A DNA stretch of 64,000 nt from Bacteroidota bacterium (GTDB taxonomy: Bacteria; Bacteroidota; Bacteroidia; JAFLBG01), in assembly GCA_017303975.1 (NCBI GenBank), contig JAFLBG010000007.1:1-64000 (forward strand), written 5' to 3'. The notes beneath the pieces were generated by a model that was given only the letters and a program-made list of their open reading frames with translations, did no database searches and was not told the DNA's origin. Position numbers and translations under genes: made by a program. Positions 35,361 through 47,500 of this stretch are shown piece by piece (the first letter of the stretch is position 1; every line of letters begins with the position of its first letter).

Positions 35361-35865
35361 TGGAAATATATCATTCAGCTTTTTACTATTGCAGAAAAGT
35401 TAATCAACATGATTGGCTGTTCTGCAAAATTAATTTAAGAGCTGTTTTGTTTTCTAGACACTATTTATTTATCGAATTCGAAGGTTTTTACCAATACTCT
35501 CGGATTCTAGTTCCTCATAGAAAGTTCAGTCGTATTGAGAAGAGTGAATATTTAACTATTGATTTGATAGTTTTTTGTGCAAATTGGCAGCAAGTTAAGT
35601 TTGAATGCAATGCAGATTTGGACCCCAAGGGAACATAAAATGATTCCCTAAAATTTACAGTATTATTTTCTTTTTTCGTAAACTAGGAAAACACATATTA
35701 ATGATATAATATTTGTTTTAAAAAGTTGATATATAGTTATATGTGTTTGTATGTGTATTATTAAAGTGTAATTAAAGTTGAAAATAGAATTGCCAAAACT
35801 GGATAAATGAAATAGATTTGTAGGAAAGTATAAATAGGTTTTTTCTCTGAAATAGCGATCTTAAA
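35361..35865 (+). other. 505-bp stretch without a supported gene
   Basis: A 92-codon frame starting with GTG at 35360 overlaps the previous stop and lacks any recognisable feature; I do not count it as a gene. The last 100 nt hold the promoter of the 35866 gene. Nothing else is seen. Confidence 0.5.
35813..35820 (+). promoter_or_regulatory. -7 promoter element of the 35866 gene
   Basis: TAGATTTG, exact TAnnTTTG match, 45 nt before the ATG; a TTGCCA at about 35790 is in the -33 area. Confidence 0.55.
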
Positions 35866-38800
35866 ATGTGTATTCCGTTAAAATCTAGTTGCTCATATCT
35901 TACAATTTTGTTTCTATTCTTTTTTGCGTCATCTTTTTCAGAAAAGAACGAATGGTCTAAGTTAGCACCATTTAATGAAGAAGTGTGGATACAGAATAAT
36001 GGTGAGTTTGCTAACCTTGTGCCGGATATAACTGATACAGTTTTGTTTTATACACGTAATGAAGGTGTAATTACATATCTTACCCCCACAACTCTTTCGT
36101 ATGTGTATATTGAGCAAGTTATTGACGATGCACTTTATGAAACGTGGGGAAGAAGAGAGCACAGAAAAGGGCAAGCTCCTTCCGAGCCCAAAATAGACAA
36201 AAGCAAAATTGCTAAGCACATAAAGCATTTGTTTGCTTGGGAGTGGGTAGGGGCGAATAGAACGCCTGCCATTGTTACGTTGCAATCACAAAAACAATAT
36301 TATATAAACCATAACCCGTCTCGAAAAATAACTACTAAATCGAATTGTTATAAAAAAATTATTCTTGAAAATATATATCCCAATATTGACATAGAATATA
36401 TAGTTGGGAATAAAGGAAGAGTAAAATATAATGTAGTAGTTCATGCTGGTGCATCCATAGCTAATATTAAATTAGTGCAACACGGATTTGATAAGCCACG
36501 CTTAACCACCAGTGGACAAGCTGAATACAAGTCTCCGGTAGGAGTATTTATTCACGATGTGCCATATACGTACAATATAAAATCAAAAAAGAAAATTTAT
36601 AGCAGTTATAAATTGGTAAATGATACTCTTTCGTTTTTAGTTGAAAGTTATAATAGAGAACAAGATATTGTAATCGACCCATGGGTTAGCAATCCTTTGT
36701 TTCCTAATCAGAATGAGGTGTATGATGTTGCAGCAGATTCTGCTGGAAATGTGTGGGCCTATGGAAGCAATTTATTCAAGGTGCTAAAAAAATACGATGT
36801 GAATGGTAATTTGCTATGGACATTGAGTACGAATACACTTGGTTATGCAGGTGTTAAAGGTCTTGGAGATATTGATGTAGATAAGGGAGGGAGTTGTTAT
36901 ATGAGCGAAAACAATGTTTACTATAAGATTGATGCGTTGGGAAATGTTGTATATGGTCCAATTTTTTCTCCAGTAGGAGCTCAAGGAGAAAGTTTTTTTA
37001 GAATGCGATTAAGTTCCGATGAAAAGTCGGTATTTGGTTTTGGGGCCGCTAATTATGGAAATATTTATAAATATAAGTCGTATAACGGAAATCAATCGTT
37101 AGATTGTATTACAGGTAATTTAAACACTCCCGAGCTTAGAGCGGCTGTAGTATCACCCAGCGGAAAAATATTTTCGGTAAGTACCAATTCTATTGTAAAT
37201 GTGCCATCTGCCCGAATAGCAATATTCAATAAGGATGGAAATTATATTAAAGATATTCCAACAAAAGGAATTTATCCGTATCACTCAGGTAATGGCAATG
37301 CAACTTACATTAATACGCTCTATTTTTTTATGCACAATGGCATTGCTGCCAATTGTACTCAGCTATGTGTGTTTGATGGTGATACGCTAGCTAAATACGA
37401 TACTTCCGGAACATTTATTAATTATACCACAGTAAACCAAGCTGTGCAAGGAGCTGTGTTGGCATTTGATACTGTTAAAAGTTCCGGCTTGCTGATGGAT
37501 AATTGCAACAACACATTTTTAGGTACGATATGGGGAATTCAGCAGTACGACAATGCCTTAAATTTTGTAACGCTAATTCCAACTACGGGAGCTGTGTTTG
37601 ATATGGATTGGCTGCAAAATGGGAGCATTGCTGCCGGAGGAGAAAATTTTGTTGGAGTTTTTTCAAATCCGTCAGCTTGTGCCGCATTATATTGTGTTCC
37701 GGATATTGATACCTCTGTAGTATTTTCCTATACTGTTTTTCCGGAAGGCTGTTCATCAAATTCGGGGAAAATTAGTTTCGATGTAAATTCTGCGATGCCA
37801 TTTTATTACATAATTACAGGAAATGACACAGCCGCTCCAATTTACTACCATGTAACACCAGGAAGCACAACTTCACTATCTGATTCCATTTTGAATCTTC
37901 CAGCAGGAACCTATCAAATAGAAGTTGGTGTATCTGCATCTCAATCGTTTATATGCATTCCTAAGTCGTATTCTTATTTAATTACAATAGAAAAAAGTGA
38001 TAGTCTTGTGGCATCTATTAGCTCATCAGGAAGTGTTTGCGGCAATGCGTGTAACGGTATTCTTACTGGTACTGTTGTTGCCGGTGCCCCTCCGTACCAA
38101 TTTAGTTGGTCTAATGGGGAAACGAGTTCTGTAAGTACAAACCTATGTGCGGGTACTTACTCCCTTCAGGTTGTAGATAATAAAGGGTGTACAACTACTG
38201 TAATTTCTACTATAACCGCTAGCCCATCATTTAGTGTTACTCTTGATGCCAATAAAACCGAAAGTTGTGGTCCAGCTTGTGTTACATTTACTGCTGCAAC
38301 TAATCCGTATGGAGTTGGTGTAAATTATGTTTGGAAACTAGACAATGGTAGTGCTGTATCTAGTACTATAGATACTAGTAGTAAATGCTATACCTCAGTA
38401 GGAAATTATTGTCCAACAGTTACTGTAAGTAATTCGCTGGGGTGCTCTGTGAGTGCGAAGCTCCAAGATACTATACGAATAAATGATACACCTACTTCTC
38501 ATTTTATTGTACTGCCATCTGAAATAACTGCTTTAAACCCAACTGTACAGTGCGAAAATCTTTCTACGGGGTATTCTAATTTGGTGTGGAATTTTAATGA
38601 TCCCAATAATGCGAATGCCGTCTATGCGAATGTTGAAAATCCTATGCATTCTTATTCCGATACCGGAACGTATTGTATTACACAAGTAGCTTATGCTGAG
38701 AATGGTTGTGTAGATAGCTCTTTTATGTGTATTGTCATTCAACCCGATTTTACTTTTTATGCTCCAAATTCTTTTACACCCAATGGAGATGGAGTAAATG

Positions 38801-39042
38801 ATTTTTTGGGTGTCCACGGAATAGGAATTGCAGAGTTTCAGTTATCTGTTTTCGATCGTTGGGGCAGTGAAATTTTTACTACCGGAAAAGTATCTTCTAT
38901 TAGTTTGGCTCTTCCTTGGGATGGGAAAGCAAACAATGGTAGTAAAATTGCGCAACAAGACATATATGTATGGCAATGTAGCATAACTGATGTGTTTGAT
39001 GTAAAACATTCCTATACAGGTCATGTGGCATTAATAAGGTAG
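35866..39042 (+). CDS. T9SS type B (gliding motility-associated) multidomain surface protein
   Basis: A 1058-residue exported protein. After a signal peptide (about 1-25) residues about 35-280 form the domain often placed before SBBP repeats (DUF7948-like: VWIQNNGEFANLV, YPNIDIEYIVGNKGRVKYN, ending DIVIDPWV). A propeller-like region follows (about 285-620: SAGNVWAYGS, KYDVNGNLLW). Then come a SprB-like repeat (about 715-790: GAPPYQFSWSNGETSS), two PKD-like domains (about 800-960), and the type B sorting domain in the last 85 residues (APNSFTPNGDGVNDFLG, FDRWGSEIFTT). It would be exported by the T9SS and attached to the cell surface or released. Confidence 0.9.
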   Translation: MCIPLKSSCSYLTILFLFFFASSFSEKNEWSKLAPFNEEVWIQNNGEFANLVPDITDTVLFYTRNEGVITYLTPTTLSYVYIEQVIDDALYETWGRREHRKGQAPSEPKIDKSKIAKHIKHLFAWEWVGANRTPAIVTLQSQKQYYINHNPSRKITTKSNCYKKIILENIYPNIDIEYIVGNKGRVKYNVVVHAGASIANIKLVQHGFDKPRLTTSGQAEYKSPVGVFIHDVPYTYNIKSKKKIYSSYKLVNDTLSFLVESYNREQDIVIDPWVSNPLFPNQNEVYDVAADSAGNVWAYGSNLFKVLKKYDVNGNLLWTLSTNTLGYAGVKGLGDIDVDKGGSCYMSENNVYYKIDALGNVVYGPIFSPVGAQGESFFRMRLSSDEKSVFGFGAANYGNIYKYKSYNGNQSLDCITGNLNTPELRAAVVSPSGKIFSVSTNSIVNVPSARIAIFNKDGNYIKDIPTKGIYPYHSGNGNATYINTLYFFMHNGIAANCTQLCVFDGDTLAKYDTSGTFINYTTVNQAVQGAVLAFDTVKSSGLLMDNCNNTFLGTIWGIQQYDNALNFVTLIPTTGAVFDMDWLQNGSIAAGGENFVGVFSNPSACAALYCVPDIDTSVVFSYTVFPEGCSSNSGKISFDVNSAMPFYYIITGNDTAAPIYYHVTPGSTTSLSDSILNLPAGTYQIEVGVSASQSFICIPKSYSYLITIEKSDSLVASISSSGSVCGNACNGILTGTVVAGAPPYQFSWSNGETSSVSTNLCAGTYSLQVVDNKGCTTTVISTITASPSFSVTLDANKTESCGPACVTFTAATNPYGVGVNYVWKLDNGSAVSSTIDTSSKCYTSVGNYCPTVTVSNSLGCSVSAKLQDTIRINDTPTSHFIVLPSEITALNPTVQCENLSTGYSNLVWNFNDPNNANAVYANVENPMHSYSDTGTYCITQVAYAENGCVDSSFMCIVIQPDFTFYAPNSFTPNGDGVNDFLGVHGIGIAEFQLSVFDRWGSEIFTTGKVSSISLALPWDGKANNGSKIAQQDIYVWQCSITDVFDVKHSYTGHVALIR

Positions 39043-39247
39043 AATTGGTATTGATAATTTCTTTCATACCCACCTGATACATAAAATTATTTTATTGATT
39101 TAAAAAGGACTCAGAGGTAATTTGGATTATCAACTTCGTTTTTTTCAAAAATATTTTTTCGAATTGCTCACCACTCAACCTCCAATCTGCCTTATATAAT
39201 TTTAATTTTCTGCTTCTAAGTATCAGGTAGTTATATTTTTTTGTTTC

Positions 39248-39312
39248 GTACCCAATCTCCAATCTGAGCCAAAATTAGATTTGACAAGGGGTGTAGCGCT
39301 AGTATATATTTG
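39248..39312 (+). promoter_or_regulatory. Upstream element and promoter of the 39338 gene
   Basis: The GTACCCAATCTCCAATCTG element (39248-39266) is followed by TTTG at 39280-39283, a 21-nt spacer and TATATTTG at 39305-39312. The -33/-7 pair and the leader GCAGCAACTTAACC match those before the 14361 gene. Confidence 0.72.
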
Positions 39313-39337
39313 CAGCAACTTAACCAAAAAGTAGAAA

Positions 39338-41179
39338 ATGAAAGCAAAACAACTAGCCTCCATGCTGGCAATAGCAGCATTGGGTTATACCTCCAATTCT
39401 AAAGCACAAGCTACTGTAAATTGGAAGCAAACCTTTAACCAAGATTTGTTTACCTACGTAGAAGAAAATACAGCCAATTATTTTTCTGATAATATTATTG
39501 ATACCATTGCCGGTAAGCTGTACTATTTATCACAAGAACACATAGATAATTTTCAACGCGACTTTGATCCTTCTGTAGGAAAAAAGATGCTAGCGTCTGA
39601 TGTTTTGGCAGCCTACGAAACCTCTAACGGAAAGTTAAGCTGGGCAAAACAAATAGATATTGCCGCGCCTAATTCGTTTGTACATGTACACGAAATAGCA
39701 CCGGTAAATAAACTAGCCGGTATGTATGTTGTAGGTGGATTTGCAGGAAAGTTTAAATATGAGAACACAATATTAACAGCCAAAAATCAATTGTATAATT
39801 ATTTAGAGTCTAAAGATATTTTTATGTTGCGTTTGAATGCAAGCGGAGGTTTAGCAAGCAAAGCAAGCATTAGACCGCTAAACACAGGAGGAAGATCTAG
39901 CTTACAAGTGGAGGCAACTACTACCGATAGAAATGGAAGCTTAGTAATGGTAATTCGTAACAACAGCGAAGATGCAGATTGGTTCGACATAAACCCTGCT
40001 GCTGCTGTAAAAAAAGTGTACATGCAATACAATGATTTGCTAGTTGTGAAATACGACATCAATCTAAACTATCTAAATCATATGGTGCTAAAATCTAATT
40101 CGGAGAATTTTATACAAGTAACCGATGTAGATTGCGATCCTTCAAAAAACATTGTGATATCGGGCTATTTAAGTTGTGGGCTTAATTCATATATTGATGT
40201 TGATCCTTCCGCAACAAGTACCAAACAAGCAGCATTGAACAATTCATTTCTGATGTTAAAATACAATGCAAATCTTACCTATGCTTGGCACAAACAGTTG
40301 CAACGTTATGATGCGATTTATAGCGAAATTAACACGCACATTGATGCAACAGGAACTATTTTGTTGGCAGGACATTTAGATGAGAATCAACTAATAGATT
40401 TAACTCCTAGTAAAACAGTTATGGCTACCGCTAATAACACTACCATTTTTATAGCTAAGTATAACAAGAACGGAAATTATATTTCTCATTTTGAAGACAA
40501 CCTGCAAGGAGTTCCTTCTATGTTAGGAAAGCATTTTACCTCTTATATGGACCCTAAAGGTGCTATTGTATATGGCACCAGTTTGGCAAACACAAGCTTT
40601 AACGGAGAAGATTTGTATATGTCTAAAATTAGAACTGCAGGGTTGTATGCTGTAGTTTGGAAAAACAGAATTCAAGCTAAAGTAGGGTCTTCAGCGTCAG
40701 GATTTGTTACAGCGCAGCTTCCCAATATCGTAACATATAAATCGGCAGTGTATGTTACTTCTTTATTATCTAAAGGAGAATATAAGCTACTAGCTTCTAA
40801 TCCTATGATAACTGCAAAAGTAACAACCGATGATGCTTCATTTATTTGTAAATATACCTTGCCTGCTTTGGCCCTATCACCGGAAGATCAAGTAGAAGAT
40901 AACAATAGCCTTGCTTATAAAACAATGCAAGAGGAAAATGTATCTGCACTAACTGTTTATCCGAATCCTGCTACCGAAGTACTTAATGTAACTTGTACAC
41001 TTAGAGAGAACGAAACCGCAGCACTTACTATTTACAATGTAAATGGCACGATTGTAAAAACTACTTCTTTGTCAGAAGCGACTACAACTCTCAACATCTC
41101 CGAACTACCTGTAGGAATGTACTTTGTAGAGGTGGTAGTGAATAATACGAAAGAAATTAAAAAGCTAATTAAAGATTAA
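39338..41179 (+). CDS. T9SS type A sorting-domain protein, intact paralogue of the 14361 gene
   Basis: A 613-residue protein starting MKAKQLASMLAIAA; signal peptide to about 24 (SKAQ). The passenger has DFDPSVGKKM, LNYLNHMVLKSN and DVDPSATSTKQ, in the same order as the 14361 protein (DYDPGTT, LNYLNHNVISTF, DVNPGTG), so the two are full-length paralogues. The C-terminal type A domain has VYPNPATEVLNV and ends IKKLIKD. Its sorting-domain DNA lacks the 78-bp cassette of the other genes. It gives the reference for the missing base in the 14361 gene. Confidence 0.9.
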   Translation: MKAKQLASMLAIAALGYTSNSKAQATVNWKQTFNQDLFTYVEENTANYFSDNIIDTIAGKLYYLSQEHIDNFQRDFDPSVGKKMLASDVLAAYETSNGKLSWAKQIDIAAPNSFVHVHEIAPVNKLAGMYVVGGFAGKFKYENTILTAKNQLYNYLESKDIFMLRLNASGGLASKASIRPLNTGGRSSLQVEATTTDRNGSLVMVIRNNSEDADWFDINPAAAVKKVYMQYNDLLVVKYDINLNYLNHMVLKSNSENFIQVTDVDCDPSKNIVISGYLSCGLNSYIDVDPSATSTKQAALNNSFLMLKYNANLTYAWHKQLQRYDAIYSEINTHIDATGTILLAGHLDENQLIDLTPSKTVMATANNTTIFIAKYNKNGNYISHFEDNLQGVPSMLGKHFTSYMDPKGAIVYGTSLANTSFNGEDLYMSKIRTAGLYAVVWKNRIQAKVGSSASGFVTAQLPNIVTYKSAVYVTSLLSKGEYKLLASNPMITAKVTTDDASFICKYTLPALALSPEDQVEDNNSLAYKTMQEENVSALTVYPNPATEVLNVTCTLRENETAALTIYNVNGTIVKTTSLSEATTTLNISELPVGMYFVEVVVNNTKEIKKLIKD

Positions 41180-41585
41180 CAATAGAGAGTTGAGCGTTGA
41201 AAAGTAGTCTATTTGTTGATTGTTGCACTAGTTTTTAACTAATATACTAACAGGTCCGCAAGATAAAATTTCGTAAAACCTAGCGTTTGAATGTATCTGT
41301 TCTGTACTGCTTGTTTAGAACAAGAAAACAATAACATAACATTGCAGATAGACAGATGTGAGTTTGTAATTATACTTCTTTTAGGTGTTGTTTATAGATG
41401 ATAAAATTATTAATATGAAATGTTAATTGTTTTTAATAAGTTGAAAAACAATTAAATAAATGATTATAATATGCTTTAAAAGTGAGACAAAATTGAAAAA
41501 TAAATTTGACATGACATGTGTTTCAAATTAAATTTGCGCAATTAGTATTTGAAGCACTAACATAACTTTTTATACCATAACTCCC
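41180..41585 (+). other. 406-bp intergenic region before the giant gene
   Basis: AT-rich. The only supported signal is the promoter at 41505-41536. No terminator hairpin like those after the other T9SS genes was seen behind the 39338 gene. Confidence 0.55.
41505..41536 (+). promoter_or_regulatory. Promoter of the giant repeat-protein gene
   Basis: TTTGAC at 41505-41510 and TAAATTTG at 41529-41536, with 20 nt between TTTG and TA; both match the consensus. The ATG follows 49 nt later. Confidence 0.78.
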
Positions 41586-44500
41586 ATGAATACTATTCGA
41601 CTATTTACTATCGGTTTGCTATTTTTCGCCTTCACAGCGATAAAAGCTCAACTTATAACAGTTTCAAATCCCAATGGCGGAGAGTCTTTATCGGCATGTA
41701 CTGTATATAATATATCCTGGACAGCCAGCGCAACATCGGGCTTCTATTCGGTTGATTACTCTATTGATGGTGGTGTAAGTTGGACATCCTTAGCTACCAA
41801 TCTTTCTGCCACCAATTATTTATGGACAGTTCCCAATACGTTTTCATCCAATTGTCTTGTTAAGGTGTCCGATTTTAATAACACAAATATTTCTGATCAA
41901 AGTAATGGCGCTTTTACTATAACATCGTCTCTTATACTTACTTCTCCCAATGGTGGAGAATCTTGGCAAGTGGGAGGTCCTGCACAAAATATTACTTGGA
42001 CTGCCAACGGAACAAGTGCAAACTTAACGATTGAATATTCAACCAATGCAGGCTCTACGTGGAGTACCCTTACAACATCGGCTCTTGCATCAAGTGGTAC
42101 ATACGCTTGGACAATTCCAAATACTCCATCTACACAAGCACTAGTTCGTATTAAGGATAATATAAATGCTTCTTGTAAAATTGATGCAAGCAATAATTTG
42201 TTTACTATATCTCCTCCTACACATAGCATTTCTGTTACTTTCCCTAATTTAGGCGGAACATTTTATGTAGGAAACTCATATAATATTACCTGGACAAGCC
42301 AATATGTTACTTCGCCTGTAAAAATTGACTATTCAACAGATAATGGTTCTACTTGGAATACAATAACCGGTTCAACACCAAACACGGGTTCTTTTAATTG
42401 GACTATTCCGAATACACTAACCACTACAGCGCTTGTTCGTGTAAGCGAAGTTGGGAGCCCTTCTGTATTTGATATAAGTAATGTCCCCTTCACTATTACA
42501 TTGCCAACAATTACTATTACTTCTCCTAACGGAGGCGAAATAAGATATATAGGAAATGTGTATCCAGTAACATGGACAAGCCAAGCGGTTGTTTCAAGTT
42601 TTGTAAAAATTGAATATTCTGCCGATAACGGTTCTACTTGGAATACGGTTATAAACTCTACTGCTAACAACGGAACTTATTCTTGGGCAGTGCCCAATAA
42701 TGTATCTACCAACGCACTTATTCGAATAAGCGAAGCGGGAAATTCAATTATAAACGATATTAGCGATGCAGTGTTTACAATTAAACAGCCTACAATAACA
42801 GTAACTACACCCAATGGAGGGGAAACTTGGCTAACAAATACATCTCAATCAATAAAATGGACTAGTGCAGGTCTTACTACTAACGCAGTTAAAATAGAAA
42901 TATCATTAGATAATGGTATTACCTGGATTGGCGTAATTAGCTCTACTCCTAATGATGGTGTTCATCCATATGCAGTTGGAAGTACCACCACTACTAATGC
43001 TTTGGTAAGAATATCGGAAGTAGCAAATCCAAACATTAATGATGTAAGTGATGCTGTATTTACAATAGCACCATCTACCATTACAGTAACAAGCCCTAAT
43101 GGAGGAGAAGTGTTAATAGGTTGCACAAATCAAAATATTAATTGGACTCCGGTCGGAACATCAAAATTCTATAATCTAGCTTATTCGCTGAACAATGGTT
43201 CTAGCTGGAGTACCATAACCACAAATTATGCCTGTCCAAGTGGCGGATGTACAGGTAATGCGGGAAGTATATTGCTGATGGGTGGCAGTAACCAAACTCG
43301 TACAGAGTGTTCGGGGAAATTATTTGACAACGGTGGTGGAAATAATTATACTAACAGCTTCAATGGACAAATAACAATATCGCCCACTGGAGCTACCGCA
43401 GTTACCCTATCTTTCCTCAATTTCAGTACCGAATTAGGTGCAGATCGCTTATGGATTTATGATGGCTCAAGTACAAATGATCCTTTAATAGGGATTTATT
43501 CAGGCGCTTCTTTGCCCAATGGTGGAACAATAACTAGCTCTACTGGGTCGGTTACGCTTAAGTTTACTACCAATGCAGCTACCATGGATGCGGGCTTTGA
43601 GTTAAACTGGACAGGAACAAACGTATCTCCTTGTAATTATATATGGAATCTTCCCAATAGCCCAACTAATCAGGCATTGGTACGTGTAGTAGATGCAAAC
43701 AATTCATCAACTCGCGATTCGAGCGATGCCACCTTTACGATAAAACCACCGGTAGTTGTAACAGCTGCCAACGGAGGAGAAAGCTGGCAAGGAAATACTA
43801 CACAACAAATAACTTGGACACAAGAAGCCGGAGCAAGCAATGTGTGGAATATTGATTATTCAACCAATGGTGGTACCAACTGGACTAGTGTTGCAAATAA
43901 TGTTACCATTACGACAGGTCAATACAATTGGCTATTACCAAATACTCCATCAAATACATGTAAGGTGAGGGTAAGAGATGCAAACTCATCTTGTAGAACA
44001 GACATAAGTAATAGCACATTTACTATTACCCCTGCAACACATTTGGTAACTGTTACAGCGCCTAATGGAGGAGAGAACTGGTATGTGGGAAGCGTGTATC
44101 CAATAACTTGGACAAGTCAATTTTTTACATCACAATTTGTTGCCTTAGAATATTCAATAGACAATGGTACTACCTGGTTGAATATAGCTACATCGGCAAC
44201 TAACAACGGAACGTATAATTGGACTCTCCCAAATACTCCATCAACTACCGCACTGGTAAGAGTAAGCGAGTTTGGCATTCCTAGTGTAAATGATATTAGC
44301 GATGCAGTATTTACAATTAAATTACCAACTATTACAGTAACCACTCCCAACGGAGGAGAGACGTGGTATAACAATACCTCCAAATCCATAACATGGACTA
44401 GCGCTGGTCTTACAACTAATACCGTTAAAATAGAATATTCATTAGATAATGGAACTACTTGGAATGTAGTAGTTAATTCCACGCCTAATGATGGGTCACA

Positions 44501-47500
44501 TTCGTGGACTCTTGGGTCTTCTACATCTACACAAGCATTAGTAAGAATATCTGAAGTAGCAAATCCAAACATTAAAGATGTAAGTGATGCTGTATTTACC
44601 ATAGCACCATCTACCATTACAGTAACAAGCCCTAATGGAGGAGAGTTGTTGATAGGCTGTTCGAATCAAAATATAAATTGGACACCGGTGGGTACATCAA
44701 ACAAATACAACATAGAATATTCATCTAATAATGGTAACACTTGGACTACAGAGGTGTCAAATTATACTTGTGTGCCGGCAAGCTGCACGAGTAATGCAGG
44801 TAATGTATTGCTTATTAATGGAACTACAATGCGTACAGAATGTTATGGCAAATTGCTCGATAATGGTGGAGTAGGTTCTTATGCTAATAGTTCTAGTGGA
44901 ATAATAACAATCACTCCGGCAGGAGCAACAGCAGTTACGTTATCATTTTTAAGTTTTGCTACAGAACTTAATTTCGATCGATTATATATTTACGATGGTC
45001 CAACCACAAGCTCTCCTTTAATGGGAATTTATTCGGGAAACACTTTGCCTAATGGAGGTACAATAATTAGTTCAACAGGATCTATCACACTTCATTTTAT
45101 AACTAACGCGACTAATCAGAATGCCGGATTCGAGATAAATTGGTCTGGTACAAATTTATCTCCATGTACTTACCCTTGGTCTTTGACTAGTACTGGCATG
45201 ACACAAGCATTAGTAAGAGTAGTAGATGCAAATAATTCATCAACACGCGATTCAAGTGATGCCACCTTTACAGTAAAAACACCGGTAACTCTTACCGCCC
45301 CAAATGGTGGCGAAAGCTGGCAGGGTAATACCACGCAGCAAATAACTTGGACACAAGAAGCCGGAGCAAGCAATGTGTGGAATATATATTACACCACAAA
45401 TGGCGGAGGAAACTGGACTAGCATAACAAGTAATGCCACCATTACCAATGGTCAATACAGTTGGTTGGTTCCGAACATTCCATCAGGTAATTGTAAAGTT
45501 CAAGTTAGAGATGCGCAAGCGGCTTGTCGTAGTGATTTAAGTAACAGCACATTTACTATTACTCCTGCTACACACATGGTAAATCTTACAGCGCCCAATG
45601 GAGGTCAAAATTGGTATGTGGGAAGTACGTATCCAATAACTTGGACAAGCCAGTTTTTTACATCCACATTTGTGGCGTTAGAATATTCTATAGATAATGG
45701 TGCTACCTGGTTGAATATAGCTACATCAGCTACCAACAACGGAACGTATAATTGGACCGTACCAAATACTACATCGAATACAGCATTGGTGCGCGTAAGT
45801 GAGTTTGGCATTCCATCCGTAAATGATGTAAGTGATGCTGTATTTACGATTAGCCCTGCAATTAATGTTGTTGCACCCAACGGAGGAGAAAATGTAGGAA
45901 GCTGTACATCTACCAGTATTATTTGGGTTGCTGGAGGATGCTCTGGTTCGTATAAACTAGAGTATTCGATTAACGGAGGAATAACTTGGAATGGAATTTT
46001 ATCCAGTTATACAGCGGTGGGAACCGGAACATGCTCATATACTTGGATTGCACCAAACTCTCCATCAACAAATGTATTGGTTAGAGTTTCTGATGCAACT
46101 AATACAAATAAAGTAGATCAAAGCAATGCAGCGTTCAACGTTACTCCGGCTATTGTAGTTACACAGCCAAATGTGGGAGGAAGTTACACAATAGGCTCGT
46201 TATTAAATATAAACTGGACTTCTAGTGGAGTATCTAATTTTTATAATATTGATTATTCTGTTAACAATGGATCAACATGGAATAATATTGCCTTCAACCA
46301 GAACATAACATCCAACACGTATGCTTGGACAGTGCCAAATAGTCCGACTACAATGGCTTTGGTAAGAGTAGTGGATAATGTGAACACCTGTAAGAAAGAT
46401 CAAAGCGATGTGGTGTTTACAATTACAAACACCGCAACGCCAATTACCGTGATAACTCCAAATGGTGGAGAAAATTGGCAAGCATGTACTACGCAAACTA
46501 TTACATGGACAGCTAGCGGTACATCACAATCATACAACCTTGATTATTCAACTAATGGCGGATCTACTTGGACTTCTATTGCCAACAACTACAATGCTAC
46601 AGGGAATACGTGTATGTATAGTTGGTTTATTCCTAACGCTATTTCATCGAATGTATTGGTAAAAGTTACAGATGCGAATAACTCAGGTTTTGTAGATCAA
46701 AGTAATGCTACATTTACAATTTCGACTTCTGGTAATCCTTCCGTAAGCATTCTTGCTTCTGGTACTTCTATTTGTGCTGGGAGTGCTGTAACATTTACAG
46801 CTAACCCTTTTAATGGAGGCTTGAATCCGAATTATCAGTGGAAAATAAATGGAACTAATGCCGGAACAAATTCAACTGTATTTACTACATCAACTTTAGC
46901 CAATAACGATGCCGTTTCTGTAGTGATGACAACTAGTACCACTTGTGCAACCACTTCGGCTACATCGAATATTATTACTATAACTGTTACTCCGGTTGTG
47001 TCAGCATCAGTAAGTATTTCATCTAGTGGTGCAAATATATGTGCCGGTGCATTGGTGTCGTTTACTGCTGCTGCAACTAATACGGGAACAAATCCTGTTT
47101 ATCAGTGGAAGGTAAATGGAAATAATGTTGGCTTAAATTCAGGATTGTATTCATCTTCATCATTGAACAATAATGATGTAGTTTCACTAGGGCTTACTTC
47201 TAATGCAGCCTGTGTTACTAATTCTACAGTTGTTTCAAACTCAATAAACATAACTGTTTCAACCCCTGTAACAGCATCGGTAAGCATTGTTTCAAGTGGT
47301 GCAAATATTTGTAGTGGCTCTACAGTAACATTTACGGCTACAGCAATTAATGGAGGAGGAAATCCAACCTATCAATGGAAAGTAAATAATTTGAATGTGG
47401 GAACAAACAGCAGCATATTTACTTCAACAACATTAACCAATAATGATGCGGTGCGTGTAGTACTTCTTTCTAATGCTGGCTGTGTAACCAATGCAACAGT

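Noticed and set aside
35360-35638. 92-codon reading frame starting with GTG
   Set aside because: It overlaps the previous stop, has no ribosome-binding or promoter support, no signal peptide and no family resemblance; its composition looks random.
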